This document shows, one piece after another, positions 7,858 through 15,093 of a stretch of DNA of 23,045 nucleotides. Position 1 is the stretch's first letter. Each line of letters opens with the position of its first letter. The position numbers were made by a program, and so were the translations under genes. Location: assembly GCA_964580255.1 (NCBI GenBank), contig CAZOJX010000017.1:1-23045 (forward strand), written 5' to 3'. This DNA is from HGM12587 sp964580255. Its GTDB lineage: Bacteria; Bacillota; Clostridia; Lachnospirales; Lachnospiraceae. The notes beneath the pieces were generated by a model, which ran no database searches, was not told the DNA's origin, and was given only the letters and a program-made list of their open reading frames with translations.

Positions 7858-8955
7858 ATGGAAAATAAAAGAGCCGGAACGAAACGGGTAGATATGCCTT
7901 TACTCCTATCAGTTCTGGCTCTTGTTTTGTTTGGAATGGTCATGCTGTACAGCACCAGTTCCTATAACGGAATGGTAAAATTCGGCGATTCCTTTTACTA
8001 CCTGAAAAAACAGTTTTTTGCAACAAGCCTTGGGCTGGCTGCCATGTACATTGTAGCGAAGACAGACTACCATGTATGGGCAGCTTTTTCTGTATGGGCC
8101 TATTTTTTGTCAGCGATTTTATCGACACTGGTTCTCTTTGTCGGTCAGGAAATCAATGGTTCCAAACGCTGGCTTTCCTTGGGTCCTTTTTCTTTTCAGC
8201 CCTCAGAGTTTGCAAAAGTAGCCCTGATCCTTTTTTTAGCATGGCTGGTCATGAAGCAGGGAAAGAACATTGCAAGGCTAAAACAGATGTTTCTGGTCAT
8301 TTTAAGCGCTCTGCCCATCGTTGCCCTTGTAGGAACCAACAATCTGAGTACTGCCATCATTATTTTAGGGATTGCAGTGGTGCTGATCTTTGTTGCCAGT
8401 CCAAAATATCTGCAGTTTATTGCAGTAGGCGTCATCGGCGTGCTGTTTGTTGCCCTGTTTCTTGCGACTGCAAGCTACCGTCTGGAACGTTTGGCAATCT
8501 GGATGGATCCGGAAAGCTATGAAAAGGGATATCAGACCATTCAGGGGCTGTATGCCATCGGATCCGGAGGGATTTTCGGAGTTGGTTATGGAAATGGAAA
8601 GCAAAAGCTTGGATTTGTACCGGAAGCACAAAATGATATGATCTTTTCCATTATCTGCGAGGAACTGGGGCTCTTTGGGGCAGGCGTGCTGATGGTGCTG
8701 TTCGGAATTCTGATCTGGCGACTGATGGTCGTGGCAAGTCATACCAGGGATCTTTTTGGAACATTGATCGTTACCGGAATCATGGCACACATTATGATCC
8801 AGGTAATCTTAAACATTGCGGTTGTGACAAACACCATTCCCAATACGGGAATCACCCTGCCCTTTGTCAGTTATGGAGGAACCTCGGTGCTGTTTTTGCT
8901 GGCAGAAATGGGAATCGCACTCAATGTGTCACTCTCTACCAGAAAAGAACATTAA
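7858..8955 (+). CDS. ftsW: SEDS-family septal peptidoglycan glycosyltransferase FtsW (SpoVE-like)
   Basis: SEDS proteins polymerise lipid II into glycan strands together with a class B PBP. FtsW serves the division septum, and SpoVE does the same for the spore cortex. The 365-residue product is polytopic, with about ten membrane segments. Family motifs are NGSKRWLSLG at about 100-109, QPSEFAK at 114-120, PEAQNDMIFSIICEELG around the likely catalytic Asp260, and the late NTGITLPFVSYGGTS. AAGGAG overlaps the murD stop and precedes the ATG at 7858. Only one SEDS gene is visible here, next to two class B PBPs; it could serve both vegetative division and sporulation. RodA is excluded mainly by context. 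Confidence 0.93.
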   Translation: MENKRAGTKRVDMPLLLSVLALVLFGMVMLYSTSSYNGMVKFGDSFYYLKKQFFATSLGLAAMYIVAKTDYHVWAAFSVWAYFLSAILSTLVLFVGQEINGSKRWLSLGPFSFQPSEFAKVALILFLAWLVMKQGKNIARLKQMFLVILSALPIVALVGTNNLSTAIIILGIAVVLIFVASPKYLQFIAVGVIGVLFVALFLATASYRLERLAIWMDPESYEKGYQTIQGLYAIGSGGIFGVGYGNGKQKLGFVPEAQNDMIFSIICEELGLFGAGVLMVLFGILIWRLMVVASHTRDLFGTLIVTGIMAHIMIQVILNIAVVTNTIPNTGITLPFVSYGGTSVLFLLAEMGIALNVSLSTRKEH

Positions 8956-9006
8956 AGGTGCAAGTGATGCATATCTTATTATGAATGAAATTTGTGGGGG
9001 AATCCT

Positions 9007-10257
9007 TTGAGTAAAATAGAAGTGGAAGGTATGCACAGGCTGCAGGGAGAGATCACAGTCCAAGGAAGCAAAAATGCTGTGCTTCCCATTTTATCAGCCT
9101 GTGTACTGAACGAGGGAGAGACGATCCTTCATGGCTGCCCGAAAATAAAAGATGTTTCCTCCATGCTGGAAGCGCTTTCCTGTGCAGGGGCAAAGATCCG
9201 CTGGGAAGGATCAACGCTGATCGTGGATACTTCGGTGATGCATTCGGAGCCTTTTATCGAAAAAGCAGGAACTATGCGTTCTTCGGTAATGCTTCTGGGG
9301 AGTTTTCTGGCCCGGTTCGGAAAAGCCATTTTGGGTTATCCCGGCGGCTGCAAAATAGGGAAACGTCCTATCGATCTTCATGAGCAGGCGCTGCAGGCAA
9401 TGGGCGTTCTGTTTTGTGAGGAGGAAGACTATCTGGAGGGAAGATGTGCCTTTTTGGAAGGCTGTGATCTGTTCCTGCCTTATCCCAGTGTAGGTGTGAC
9501 GGAAAATATCCTTTTGGCAGCCTCCAAAGCGTCTGGGTTGACCAGGATTTATGGTGCGGCAAAAGAGCCGGAAATCGTCCAGCTGTGTGAATTTTTGAAG
9601 CTGTTAGGAGTACGGATTCAGGGGATTGGAACGGATCAGCTGTCTGTTATGGCGGGTCCCTTTAAAAAATATGTGGAATTTGAAATCTGTTCGGATCGTA
9701 TCGTGGCCGGTACCTACCTGCTTGCAGCTGCGGCAACAGGGGGCGAGGTTACGTTGAAAAATGCGCCGCTGCAGCAAATGAAATCAACCATTCAGACGAT
9801 AGGCCGTCTGGGGGCGGAACTGACCCGTTGTGAAAATGAGGTGCGGATCCGTATGAACAATCTGCCAAAATCCATCAACTATCTTCGCACCGCACCGTAT
9901 CCGGGATTTCCTACAGATCTTCAGTCTCCGCTGCTGGCAGTGCTCTGCCGGGCGAAGGGGGAGAGCAGGATTGAGGAATGCATCTTTGAAAACCGATTCC
10001 AGATCGTTCCGGAATTGGAAAAAATGGGTGCAAATCTGCAGGTGAAGGAAAACTGTGTCAGGATTTGTCCGTCTGCACAATTAAAAGGAGCCGTTTTGCA
10101 GGCACCGGATCTGCGGGGCGGAGCAGCCTTGATCCTTGCAGCAATGGCGGCAGAAGGATACTCTGTGATCGAGCATGCAGAAGTGATCTTTCGCGGCTAC
10201 GAAAGGATCGTGGAAGATTTTTCTGCATTGGGTGCTCATATTTCAAAGAAACAGTAG
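9007..10257 (+). CDS. murA: UDP-N-acetylglucosamine 1-carboxyvinyltransferase MurA
   Basis: MurA transfers enolpyruvate from phosphoenolpyruvate to UDP-GlcNAc, the committed step of peptidoglycan synthesis, and is the target of fosfomycin. I place the start at TTG 9007, 6 bp after TGGGGG (8995-9000). With this start the substrate residues fall at K22-N23 and the catalytic cysteine at C115 (in YPGGCKIG), which are the Escherichia coli numbers, so the choice is well supported. Also present are RPIDLH next to the active loop, FPTDLQ with the general-base Asp at 304, IFENRF and DLRGGAAL. The enzyme should be active and, having Cys115, fosfomycin-sensitive in principle. It occupies the slot between ftsW and ftsQ where murG often lies. 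Length is 416 residues, which is normal. Confidence 0.95.
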   Translation: MSKIEVEGMHRLQGEITVQGSKNAVLPILSACVLNEGETILHGCPKIKDVSSMLEALSCAGAKIRWEGSTLIVDTSVMHSEPFIEKAGTMRSSVMLLGSFLARFGKAILGYPGGCKIGKRPIDLHEQALQAMGVLFCEEEDYLEGRCAFLEGCDLFLPYPSVGVTENILLAASKASGLTRIYGAAKEPEIVQLCEFLKLLGVRIQGIGTDQLSVMAGPFKKYVEFEICSDRIVAGTYLLAAAATGGEVTLKNAPLQQMKSTIQTIGRLGAELTRCENEVRIRMNNLPKSINYLRTAPYPGFPTDLQSPLLAVLCRAKGESRIEECIFENRFQIVPELEKMGANLQVKENCVRICPSAQLKGAVLQAPDLRGGAALILAAMAAEGYSVIEHAEVIFRGYERIVEDFSALGAHISKKQ

Positions 10258-10283
10258 TGCAGGAATCGAAAATCTATGGTAAA

Positions 10284-11030
10284 ATGCTTGCTATGAAACG
10301 AAGACAGACAAAAAAGAAAAAACTGAATTTTAAATGGATCGCAGCAGGCATGGGGGCGGCAGTTCTCATATTTTCCATTCTGATTGCCATGGGAATCTTT
10401 CGTGTGACCAAAGCGGAGGTAACAGGTAATTCCTATTACACAGAGAAAGAAATTTTAAATATGGTCATGGGAGACCATAAAAATTCCCTGTACCTGATGG
10501 CACAGTATGATTATTTGGGCGGGCAAGAAATTCCGTTTATTGACCGGGTAGAGATCAAACTGGTTTCTCCAAGTCATATTAAAATACGGGTTTATGAAAA
10601 AACATTGATTGGCTATGTAAGCTATATGGGCTCCAATCTCTATTTTGATAAGGACGGAACCGTTGTAGAAAGTTCCTCGGAGGTGCTGGAGGGGATTCCC
10701 TGTATCAAAGGTCTGAAATTTGATACGCTGACCCTGTATCAGCCGTTGGCAGTAGAAAATGAAGAAGTCTTTGATATTCTTCTGTCCATGACGCAGATGA
10801 TGAAAAAATATGAGCTGGAGCCGGACGCGATCACACTGCAGAATGACGGAACGCAGATCGTGCTGACCTTCGATCAGGTGCGGATCAATCTGGGAGCCGG
10901 GGAAAAGATGGACGAGAAAGCTGCAAGGATCAAATCTCTATTGCCGGATCTTGCGGAAAGATCGGGAACACTACATATGGAAGAATATACCAATGAGAGC
11001 ACCAATATCTCGTTTATCAAGGATAAGTAA
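10284..11030 (+). CDS. ftsQ: Divisome protein FtsQ/DivIB (POTRA domain)
   Basis: This is a bitopic cell-division protein that bridges FtsL/DivIC and the septal synthases. It has a lysine/arginine-rich cytoplasmic head (KRRQTKKKKLNFK), one membrane helix at about 18-40, then a POTRA domain beginning FRVTKAEVTGNSYYT and continuing through PFIDRVEIKLVSPSHIKIRVYEKTLIG (two adjoining pieces of one conserved stretch). The FtsQ domain follows to the C-terminus. The start is uncertain. ATG 10284 and ATG 10293 both lack a clear ribosome site, and a GTG at 10257 would overlap the murA stop (TAGTG), allowing coupled translation. From 10284 the product is 248 residues. The position between murA and ftsZ is the standard one. 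Confidence 0.9.
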   Translation: MLAMKRRQTKKKKLNFKWIAAGMGAAVLIFSILIAMGIFRVTKAEVTGNSYYTEKEILNMVMGDHKNSLYLMAQYDYLGGQEIPFIDRVEIKLVSPSHIKIRVYEKTLIGYVSYMGSNLYFDKDGTVVESSSEVLEGIPCIKGLKFDTLTLYQPLAVENEEVFDILLSMTQMMKKYELEPDAITLQNDGTQIVLTFDQVRINLGAGEKMDEKAARIKSLLPDLAERSGTLHMEEYTNESTNISFIKDK

Positions 11031-11058
11031 TATTTTTCCCCTTTTTTGAAAAAGTATC

Positions 11059-11087
11059 TTGCTAAAATGATGAAAAACAGATAATAT
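11059..11087 (+). promoter_or_regulatory. Candidate sigma-A promoter for ftsZ
   Basis: TTGCTA at 11059-11064 and TAATAT at 11082-11087 are separated by 17 bp in the AT-rich 108-bp gap between ftsQ and ftsZ. A separate promoter for ftsZ is common because the protein is needed in high amounts. Just downstream, at 11105-11121, TGTACA occurs twice around AGTGA, which could fold as a small hairpin ahead of the ribosome site. Confidence 0.5.
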
Positions 11088-11138
11088 TAAATGAAGTAGA
11101 TATTTGTACAAGTGATGTACATAAAGGAGGACACAAAG

Positions 11139-12344
11139 TTGTTGGAAATTATGACAAACGAAGCGGAATCCGCAGCAAGAATTATCGTGATCGGTGTTGG
11201 TGGTGCAGGAAATAACGCTGTTAATAGAATGATAGATGAACAGATCGGTGGAGTGGAATTTATCGGGATCAATACAGATAAACAGGCATTGAATTTCTGT
11301 AAAGCCTCAAACGCGCTTCAGATCGGAGAAAAGCTTACCAAAGGTCTTGGTGCAGGTGCAAAACCGGAGATCGGAGAAAAGGCAGCAGAAGAAAATATTG
11401 ATGATATCAAAGACGCTCTCAAAGGTGCAGATATGGTATTTGTTACCTGCGGTATGGGCGGCGGTACCGGTACTGGTGCAGCACCGGTCGTTGCAAAGGC
11501 AGCAAAGGAAATGGGAATCCTGACTGTCGGCGTTGTGACCAAGCCATTTAAGTTTGAAGCAAGAACCAGAATGCAGAATGCGGTAGCCGGCATCGAAAAA
11601 CTGAAAGACAGCGTAGATACGTTGATCGTAATTCCAAATGACAAACTTTTAGAGATCGTTGACAGAAGAACGACGATGCCGGAAGCTTTAAAGAAGGCAG
11701 ACGAAGTGCTTCAGCAGGCAGTACAGGGAATCACAGACCTGATCAACCTGCCGGCATTGATCAATTTGGACTTTGCCGATGTGCAGACAGTTATGACAGA
11801 TAAAGGAATCGCACACATTGGTATCGGAAGTGCCAAAGGTGATGATAAAGCATTGGAAGCTGTGAAACAGGCAGTTGCATCTCCATTACTGGAAACGACA
11901 ATCTCCGGTGCTTCTCATGTAATCATTAATGTATCCGGAGATATTTCTCTGATGGACGCAAACGATGCAGCAAGCTATGTACAGGATATGGCAGGAGAAG
12001 ATGCAAATATTATCTTCGGTGCAATGTATGATGATACATATACAGACGAATGCAGCATTACAGTCATCGCAACAGGTCTGGACGCAAATGTAACAGGTGC
12101 TCAGAAAGTAATCCCGACTAAGAGCGGACTGAATTTTGGAGCATCTTCCAGAATGACAACTCCGGTGAAACCGACTGCTTCCGCAGCACCGGTATCTCAA
12201 ATCAAAACAGCAGCACCGGTGACTCCGGTAATGCCGTTAAAAGCTGAAAATACAGCGTTCCCTGGAATCGTGACACCAAAGGTACAGGCTCCGGAAGAAC
12301 AGGAAATCAAAATCCCTCTGTTCTTACAGAAAAACCGTAAATAA
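11139..12344 (+). CDS. ftsZ: Cell division GTPase FtsZ
   Basis: FtsZ is the tubulin homologue that polymerises with GTP into the Z ring and recruits the divisome. I choose TTG at 11139: a strong AAAGGAGG (11123-11130) lies 8 bp upstream and the product then begins MLEIMTN, resembling the MLEFETN start of Bacillus subtilis FtsZ. The ATG at 11151 would be 20 bp from that site. In the 401 residues, the GTP-binding tubulin signature GGGTGTG is at 107-113, the first nucleotide loop GVGGAGNNAVNRM at 19-31, and the T7 catalytic loop NLDFADV at 209-215. A Pro/Ala-rich linker leads to the conserved C-terminal peptide IPLFLQKNRK that binds FtsA/SepF-type partners. ftsA is absent from the window. Confidence 0.97.
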   Translation: MLEIMTNEAESAARIIVIGVGGAGNNAVNRMIDEQIGGVEFIGINTDKQALNFCKASNALQIGEKLTKGLGAGAKPEIGEKAAEENIDDIKDALKGADMVFVTCGMGGGTGTGAAPVVAKAAKEMGILTVGVVTKPFKFEARTRMQNAVAGIEKLKDSVDTLIVIPNDKLLEIVDRRTTMPEALKKADEVLQQAVQGITDLINLPALINLDFADVQTVMTDKGIAHIGIGSAKGDDKALEAVKQAVASPLLETTISGASHVIINVSGDISLMDANDAASYVQDMAGEDANIIFGAMYDDTYTDECSITVIATGLDANVTGAQKVIPTKSGLNFGASSRMTTPVKPTASAAPVSQIKTAAPVTPVMPLKAENTAFPGIVTPKVQAPEEQEIKIPLFLQKNRK

Positions 12345-12351
12345 ATAAGAC

Positions 12352-12383
12352 AACCCTCCGTCAGATTGGCGGAGGGTTTTTTT
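12352..12383 (+). terminator. Intrinsic terminator after ftsZ, possibly bidirectional
   Basis: AACCCTCCG at 12352-12360 pairs with CGGAGGGTT at 12370-12378, extended inward by a T-G and a C-G pair, with a 5-base loop and seven T at 12377-12383. It ends the dcw transcript 8 bp after the ftsZ stop. aroE converges on it from the other strand; on that strand the T-tract is broken (TTGTCTTATTT), so termination there is less certain. Confidence 0.9.
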
Positions 12384-12384
12384 A

Positions 12385-13251
12385 TTAGCAAAAGAGTGTC
12401 TGCTTTACAAGATCGATCGGCATTTCCTGACTTGTCCAGATGCGGAAGGCTTCAGCTCCCTGGTATAGAAGCATGTACATACCGTTGAAGGTGGAAAGTC
12501 CGGCTTCTTCTGCCATGGTAAGAAGCTTTGTTTTTTTCGGATTATAGATCACATCAGAAACAACCAGTTCCGGGTGAAAATAGGAAGAATCCGGAATGAG
12601 ACAGCCGTTTGTGTCAGGTGCCATGCCCACAGAGGAAGCATTGACCAGAAGGGCACTGTCTGAGACGGCTGCTTTTAAGGCAGTTTCATCATGAAGCTCC
12701 TGCAGGGTGATCTGACAGGCGGTTTCTTTACAAAGCTGAGTGATCTGAGATTCTATCAGGTTCCAGGAATTTCCCTTCCGGGCAAAAACATGGATTTTTG
12801 AAACACCGTCCAGTGCAGCCTGGGTAAGAATGGCAGATGCAGCACCGCCGGAGCCAAGAAGTGTCATTTCTTTTCCGATGATATCATGTCCGGCGTCAAT
12901 GACGGAACGCATGTATCCGACACCGTCCGTATTGTGCCCGATCAGCTGATCATTTTCAATGACTACGGTGTTTACGGAATGCATGAGTCTGGCAGCCGGA
13001 GACAGCTGATCGCAAAGATCAGCGGCAATGCGCTTACATGGCATGGTACAGTTAAATCCTTTTGCACCGATCTGTTTCAGTGTTGCGGCAGTCCGTTCAA
13101 ATTCTTCTGCATTGCAGCGAAAAGCAAGGTAGGTATAATCCAGCTGCAGAGCATCAAAAGCCAGGTTGTGCATGGCAGGAGAAATGCTGTGAGCGACCGG
13201 ATCTCCCAAAAGACAAAGGAGGCGTGTGTGCCCGGTAATGTGTTTTTTCAT
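12385..13251 (-). CDS. aroE: Shikimate dehydrogenase AroE
   Basis: AroE reduces 3-dehydroshikimate to shikimate with NADPH, the fourth step of aromatic amino-acid precursor synthesis. The protein has 288 residues. The substrate-binding H21-S-I-S-P motif is present, as are the catalytic Lys73 in GFNCTMPCK (usually NVTxPxK) and N107-T-D109-G. The nucleotide loop GSGGAASA is at 133-140, and the C-terminus keeps the GMYMLLYQGAEAF helix. The Cys at the usual Val position of the active motif is a mild departure; the lysine and aspartate dyad is intact, so activity is expected. A GAGG ribosome site lies 6 bp from its ATG on the minus strand. It is the only minus-strand gene in the window and is divergent from aroD, the enzyme of the preceding step. 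A quinate/shikimate-type specificity (YdiB-like) cannot be excluded. Confidence 0.93.
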   Translation of the reverse strand: MKKHITGHTRLLCLLGDPVAHSISPAMHNLAFDALQLDYTYLAFRCNAEEFERTAATLKQIGAKGFNCTMPCKRIAADLCDQLSPAARLMHSVNTVVIENDQLIGHNTDGVGYMRSVIDAGHDIIGKEMTLLGSGGAASAILTQAALDGVSKIHVFARKGNSWNLIESQITQLCKETACQITLQELHDETALKAAVSDSALLVNASSVGMAPDTNGCLIPDSSYFHPELVVSDVIYNPKKTKLLTMAEEAGLSTFNGMYMLLYQGAEAFRIWTSQEMPIDLVKQTLFC

Positions 13252-13280
13252 AAGAAGCCTCTTTTCCGAAGTTTTTTATC

Positions 13281-13309
13281 ATTCTATCGGAATTTTTTTT
13301 GTGTGTCAA
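13281..13309 (-). promoter_or_regulatory. Sigma-A promoter for aroE
   Basis: Read on the minus strand, TTGACA (13304-13309) and TAGAAT (13281-13286) are 17 bp apart, close to the ideal consensus. The -35 box is only 3 bp from the -35 of the aroD promoter facing the other way. Confidence 0.75.
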
Positions 13310-13312
13310 ATG

Positions 13313-13341
13313 TTGCACTTTATGGAAAAAAATACTATACT
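13313..13341 (+). promoter_or_regulatory. Sigma-A promoter for aroD
   Basis: TTGCAC at 13313-13318 and TATACT at 13336-13341 are 17 bp apart. The predicted start lies about 25 bp before the aroD ATG. It faces away from the aroE promoter, with the two -35 boxes 3 bp apart. Confidence 0.75.
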
Positions 13342-13371
13342 GATATTATGTTGAGTTTTAAGGAGACGGGT

Positions 13372-14142
13372 ATGAAACAGGTAGTAACGGTAAGAAATTT
13401 AACCATTGGAGAGGGAATGCCAAAGATCTGTGTTCCGATCGTAGCATCGACTGAGGCAGACATTCTGGCAAAAGCAGCGGAGATCATGGAGTATCCGGCA
13501 GATCTGATCGAATGGCGTGCTGATTATTTTGAAGATGCATACAATCTTTCGGCAGTCGCATCAGTGCTGAAAGGACTTCGGGAAGTGATCGGTGATATGC
13601 CGCTGCTGTTTACATTCCGCTCAGAGAGCGAAGGCGGCTGTAAATCCATCTGTGCAAAAGACTATTTTGCATTGAATCTTGCAGTAGCAATGTATGGGGA
13701 AGTAGACATCATTGATATTGAGATCGATCATGATCTGGAAAGAGCCAAAAATGTGATCGCAATGCTCCATGAAGCGGGCATCAAAGTCATTGCATCACAC
13801 CATGATTTCGACAAAACGCCGGCAAGAAGCGAAATTATGACAAAATTGTCGAAAATGAAAGAATTAGATGCTGACATTTTAAAAATCGCAGTTGCACCGA
13901 ATGAGATCGGAGATGTGGCGAGACTGTTAAAGATTACAGGAAGAACCAGTATCAACTTTGAAAAGCCGCTCATTACTATGGCAATGGGCCAGATGGGAAT
14001 CGTAACCAGGATCGCAGGAGAGTCTTTTGGATCTGATGTGACCTTTGGTTATGTGGGAGAATGCTCCGCGCCGGGACAGCTTCATGTCAATGATCTGAAA
14101 CTGATTCTGGAAACCTTACATAAATATCACGAAGCAATGTAA
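13372..14142 (+). CDS. aroD: Type I 3-dehydroquinate dehydratase AroD
   Basis: AroD dehydrates 3-dehydroquinate to 3-dehydroshikimate through a Schiff base, the third shikimate-pathway step. Its product is the substrate of the neighbouring AroE. The 256 residues show EWRAD at 47-51, catalytic His143 in SHHDF, Schiff-base Lys171 in LKIAVAPN, and the substrate loop SAPGQLHVNDL near the C-terminus, all typical of the type I enzyme. The start is the ATG at 13372, with AAGGAG at 13360-13365. The reading frame stays open for about 480 bp further upstream, but that stretch is antisense to aroE and crosses both promoters, so it is not coding here. The gene ends with its own terminator. With aroE it forms a two-enzyme pair inserted between ftsZ and spoIIGA. 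Confidence 0.95.
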   Translation: MKQVVTVRNLTIGEGMPKICVPIVASTEADILAKAAEIMEYPADLIEWRADYFEDAYNLSAVASVLKGLREVIGDMPLLFTFRSESEGGCKSICAKDYFALNLAVAMYGEVDIIDIEIDHDLERAKNVIAMLHEAGIKVIASHHDFDKTPARSEIMTKLSKMKELDADILKIAVAPNEIGDVARLLKITGRTSINFEKPLITMAMGQMGIVTRIAGESFGSDVTFGYVGECSAPGQLHVNDLKLILETLHKYHEAM

Positions 14143-14154
14143 TATTCTTTATCG

Positions 14155-14182
14155 AAAAGAGTCGCAAAAGCGGCTCTTTTTT
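14155..14182 (+). terminator. Intrinsic terminator after aroD
   Basis: AAAAGAGTCGC (14155-14165) pairs with GCGGCTCTTTT (14170-14180), with one T-G wobble and an AAAA loop, and the T-run extends to 14182. It insulates aroD from the sporulation genes that follow. Confidence 0.88.
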
Positions 14183-14232
14183 GTATCTGTTTGTCATTTC
14201 TTTTAGAAAAAAATAAAAAACATTTCCCAATC

Positions 14233-14267
14233 TTTTGACAAAATAAAAATCTCCCTTTTCGTATAAT
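14233..14267 (+). promoter_or_regulatory. Spo0A-type spoIIG promoter with a 21-bp spacer
   Basis: A perfect TTGACA (14235-14240) and a perfect TATAAT (14262-14267) are separated by 21 bp, too far for ordinary sigma-A use. The spoIIG promoter of Bacillus subtilis has the same design (22 bp) and needs phosphorylated Spo0A. The -35 is embedded in TTTTGACAAAA (14233-14243), whose complement is one base from the TGTCGAA Spo0A box; a weaker TTTGTCATT lies at 14190-14198. Spo0A activation is inferred. Confidence 0.75.
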
Positions 14268-14293
14268 GAGCTTGTAAATGAGGAGAAACAAAA

Positions 14294-15082
14294 ATGCAGT
14301 ACATCATTTATCCGGATTTTCTGTTTTTAGAAAATTTTTTATGTAATTTGCTGTTTCTGGCATTTTTGAAAGGTCTTTTTTTTCCGGCAGCCACTTGGAA
14401 AAAGATCTTTCTGGCCGGAGGGGTTACTGCATTTTGTAATACGTTCGCTTCGATTTTGTTTTTTCACAGCATCTGGATCTTAAAGCTGGGAATTTTGCTC
14501 CCAGCCGCCGGATTGATGGTTGTCTCCTGTATGGAGATCCATGACGGAAGAAGAATGCTTTATCTGCTGTATCAGATCATTTTATGGACACTGGTGATTG
14601 GAGGAATCCTACAGACAGTGGAACAATGGACGCCGCTCAATTCCCAAAAACTGCTTTGGGGAGTCGGTGTGGCTGTCCTGGGATTTGGAATCGCAGAAAA
14701 GGGAATGAAGGTATACAGACGTCAAAATGCATGCATGCGGGAATGTACTCTTTATTTTCAGGGAAACAGCATTTCGGTCTGCGGATTTGCAGATACCGGA
14801 AATCAACTGATCGATCCCATCTGCAAAAAGCCGGTATCGGTTCTGTCAGAAGATGCCTGGAAAAAATTACTGGACGGAAGGGAGGAGCCTCTTTACCGTC
14901 TGATCCCGTATCGAACGGTCGGAAAGCCCAATGGACTGATCCGGGTCGTACAGATCGATTTTATGGTGATCCTGGAAGGAGAAAACAGCAGGATCTGTGA
15001 ACAGCCGATAATCGCAATTACAGAACAGCCATTTACGGGAATGTTTCACTATTCCATTTTGCTTCACAGTGATGTTTGTTAG
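14294..15082 (+). CDS. spoIIGA: Sporulation sigma-E factor processing peptidase SpoIIGA
   Basis: SpoIIGA is a membrane-anchored aspartic protease that cuts the pro-sequence from pro-SigE in the mother cell after a signal from the forespore. The 262-residue product has about five N-terminal membrane segments (to roughly residue 132) and a soluble C-terminal half with the catalytic motif D167-T-G-N170, followed by QLIDPICKKPVSVL and the conserved YRLIPYRTVG. It is somewhat shorter than the B. subtilis protein. The ATG is supported by AGGAG at 14281-14285. The stop codon shares bases with the ribosome site of sigE, so protease and substrate are translationally coupled. It is driven by the long-spacer promoter upstream. 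Confidence 0.95.
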   Translation: MQYIIYPDFLFLENFLCNLLFLAFLKGLFFPAATWKKIFLAGGVTAFCNTFASILFFHSIWILKLGILLPAAGLMVVSCMEIHDGRRMLYLLYQIILWTLVIGGILQTVEQWTPLNSQKLLWGVGVAVLGFGIAEKGMKVYRRQNACMRECTLYFQGNSISVCGFADTGNQLIDPICKKPVSVLSEDAWKKLLDGREEPLYRLIPYRTVGKPNGLIRVVQIDFMVILEGENSRICEQPIIAITEQPFTGMFHYSILLHSDVC

Positions 15083-15093
15083 GAGGAAAAGAA

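Noticed and set aside
10065..10283. Upstream frame extending ftsQ into murA
   Set aside because: It overlaps the conserved C-terminus of murA in another frame and shows no protein-like features; the true start is at or after about 10257.
12886..13371. Long in-frame upstream extension of aroD
   Set aside because: It is antisense to aroE, crosses both aro promoters, and the good ribosome site belongs to ATG 13372.
15076..15093. TTG start for sigE at 15076
   Set aside because: It precedes the AGGAGG ribosome site, which fits ATG 15094.
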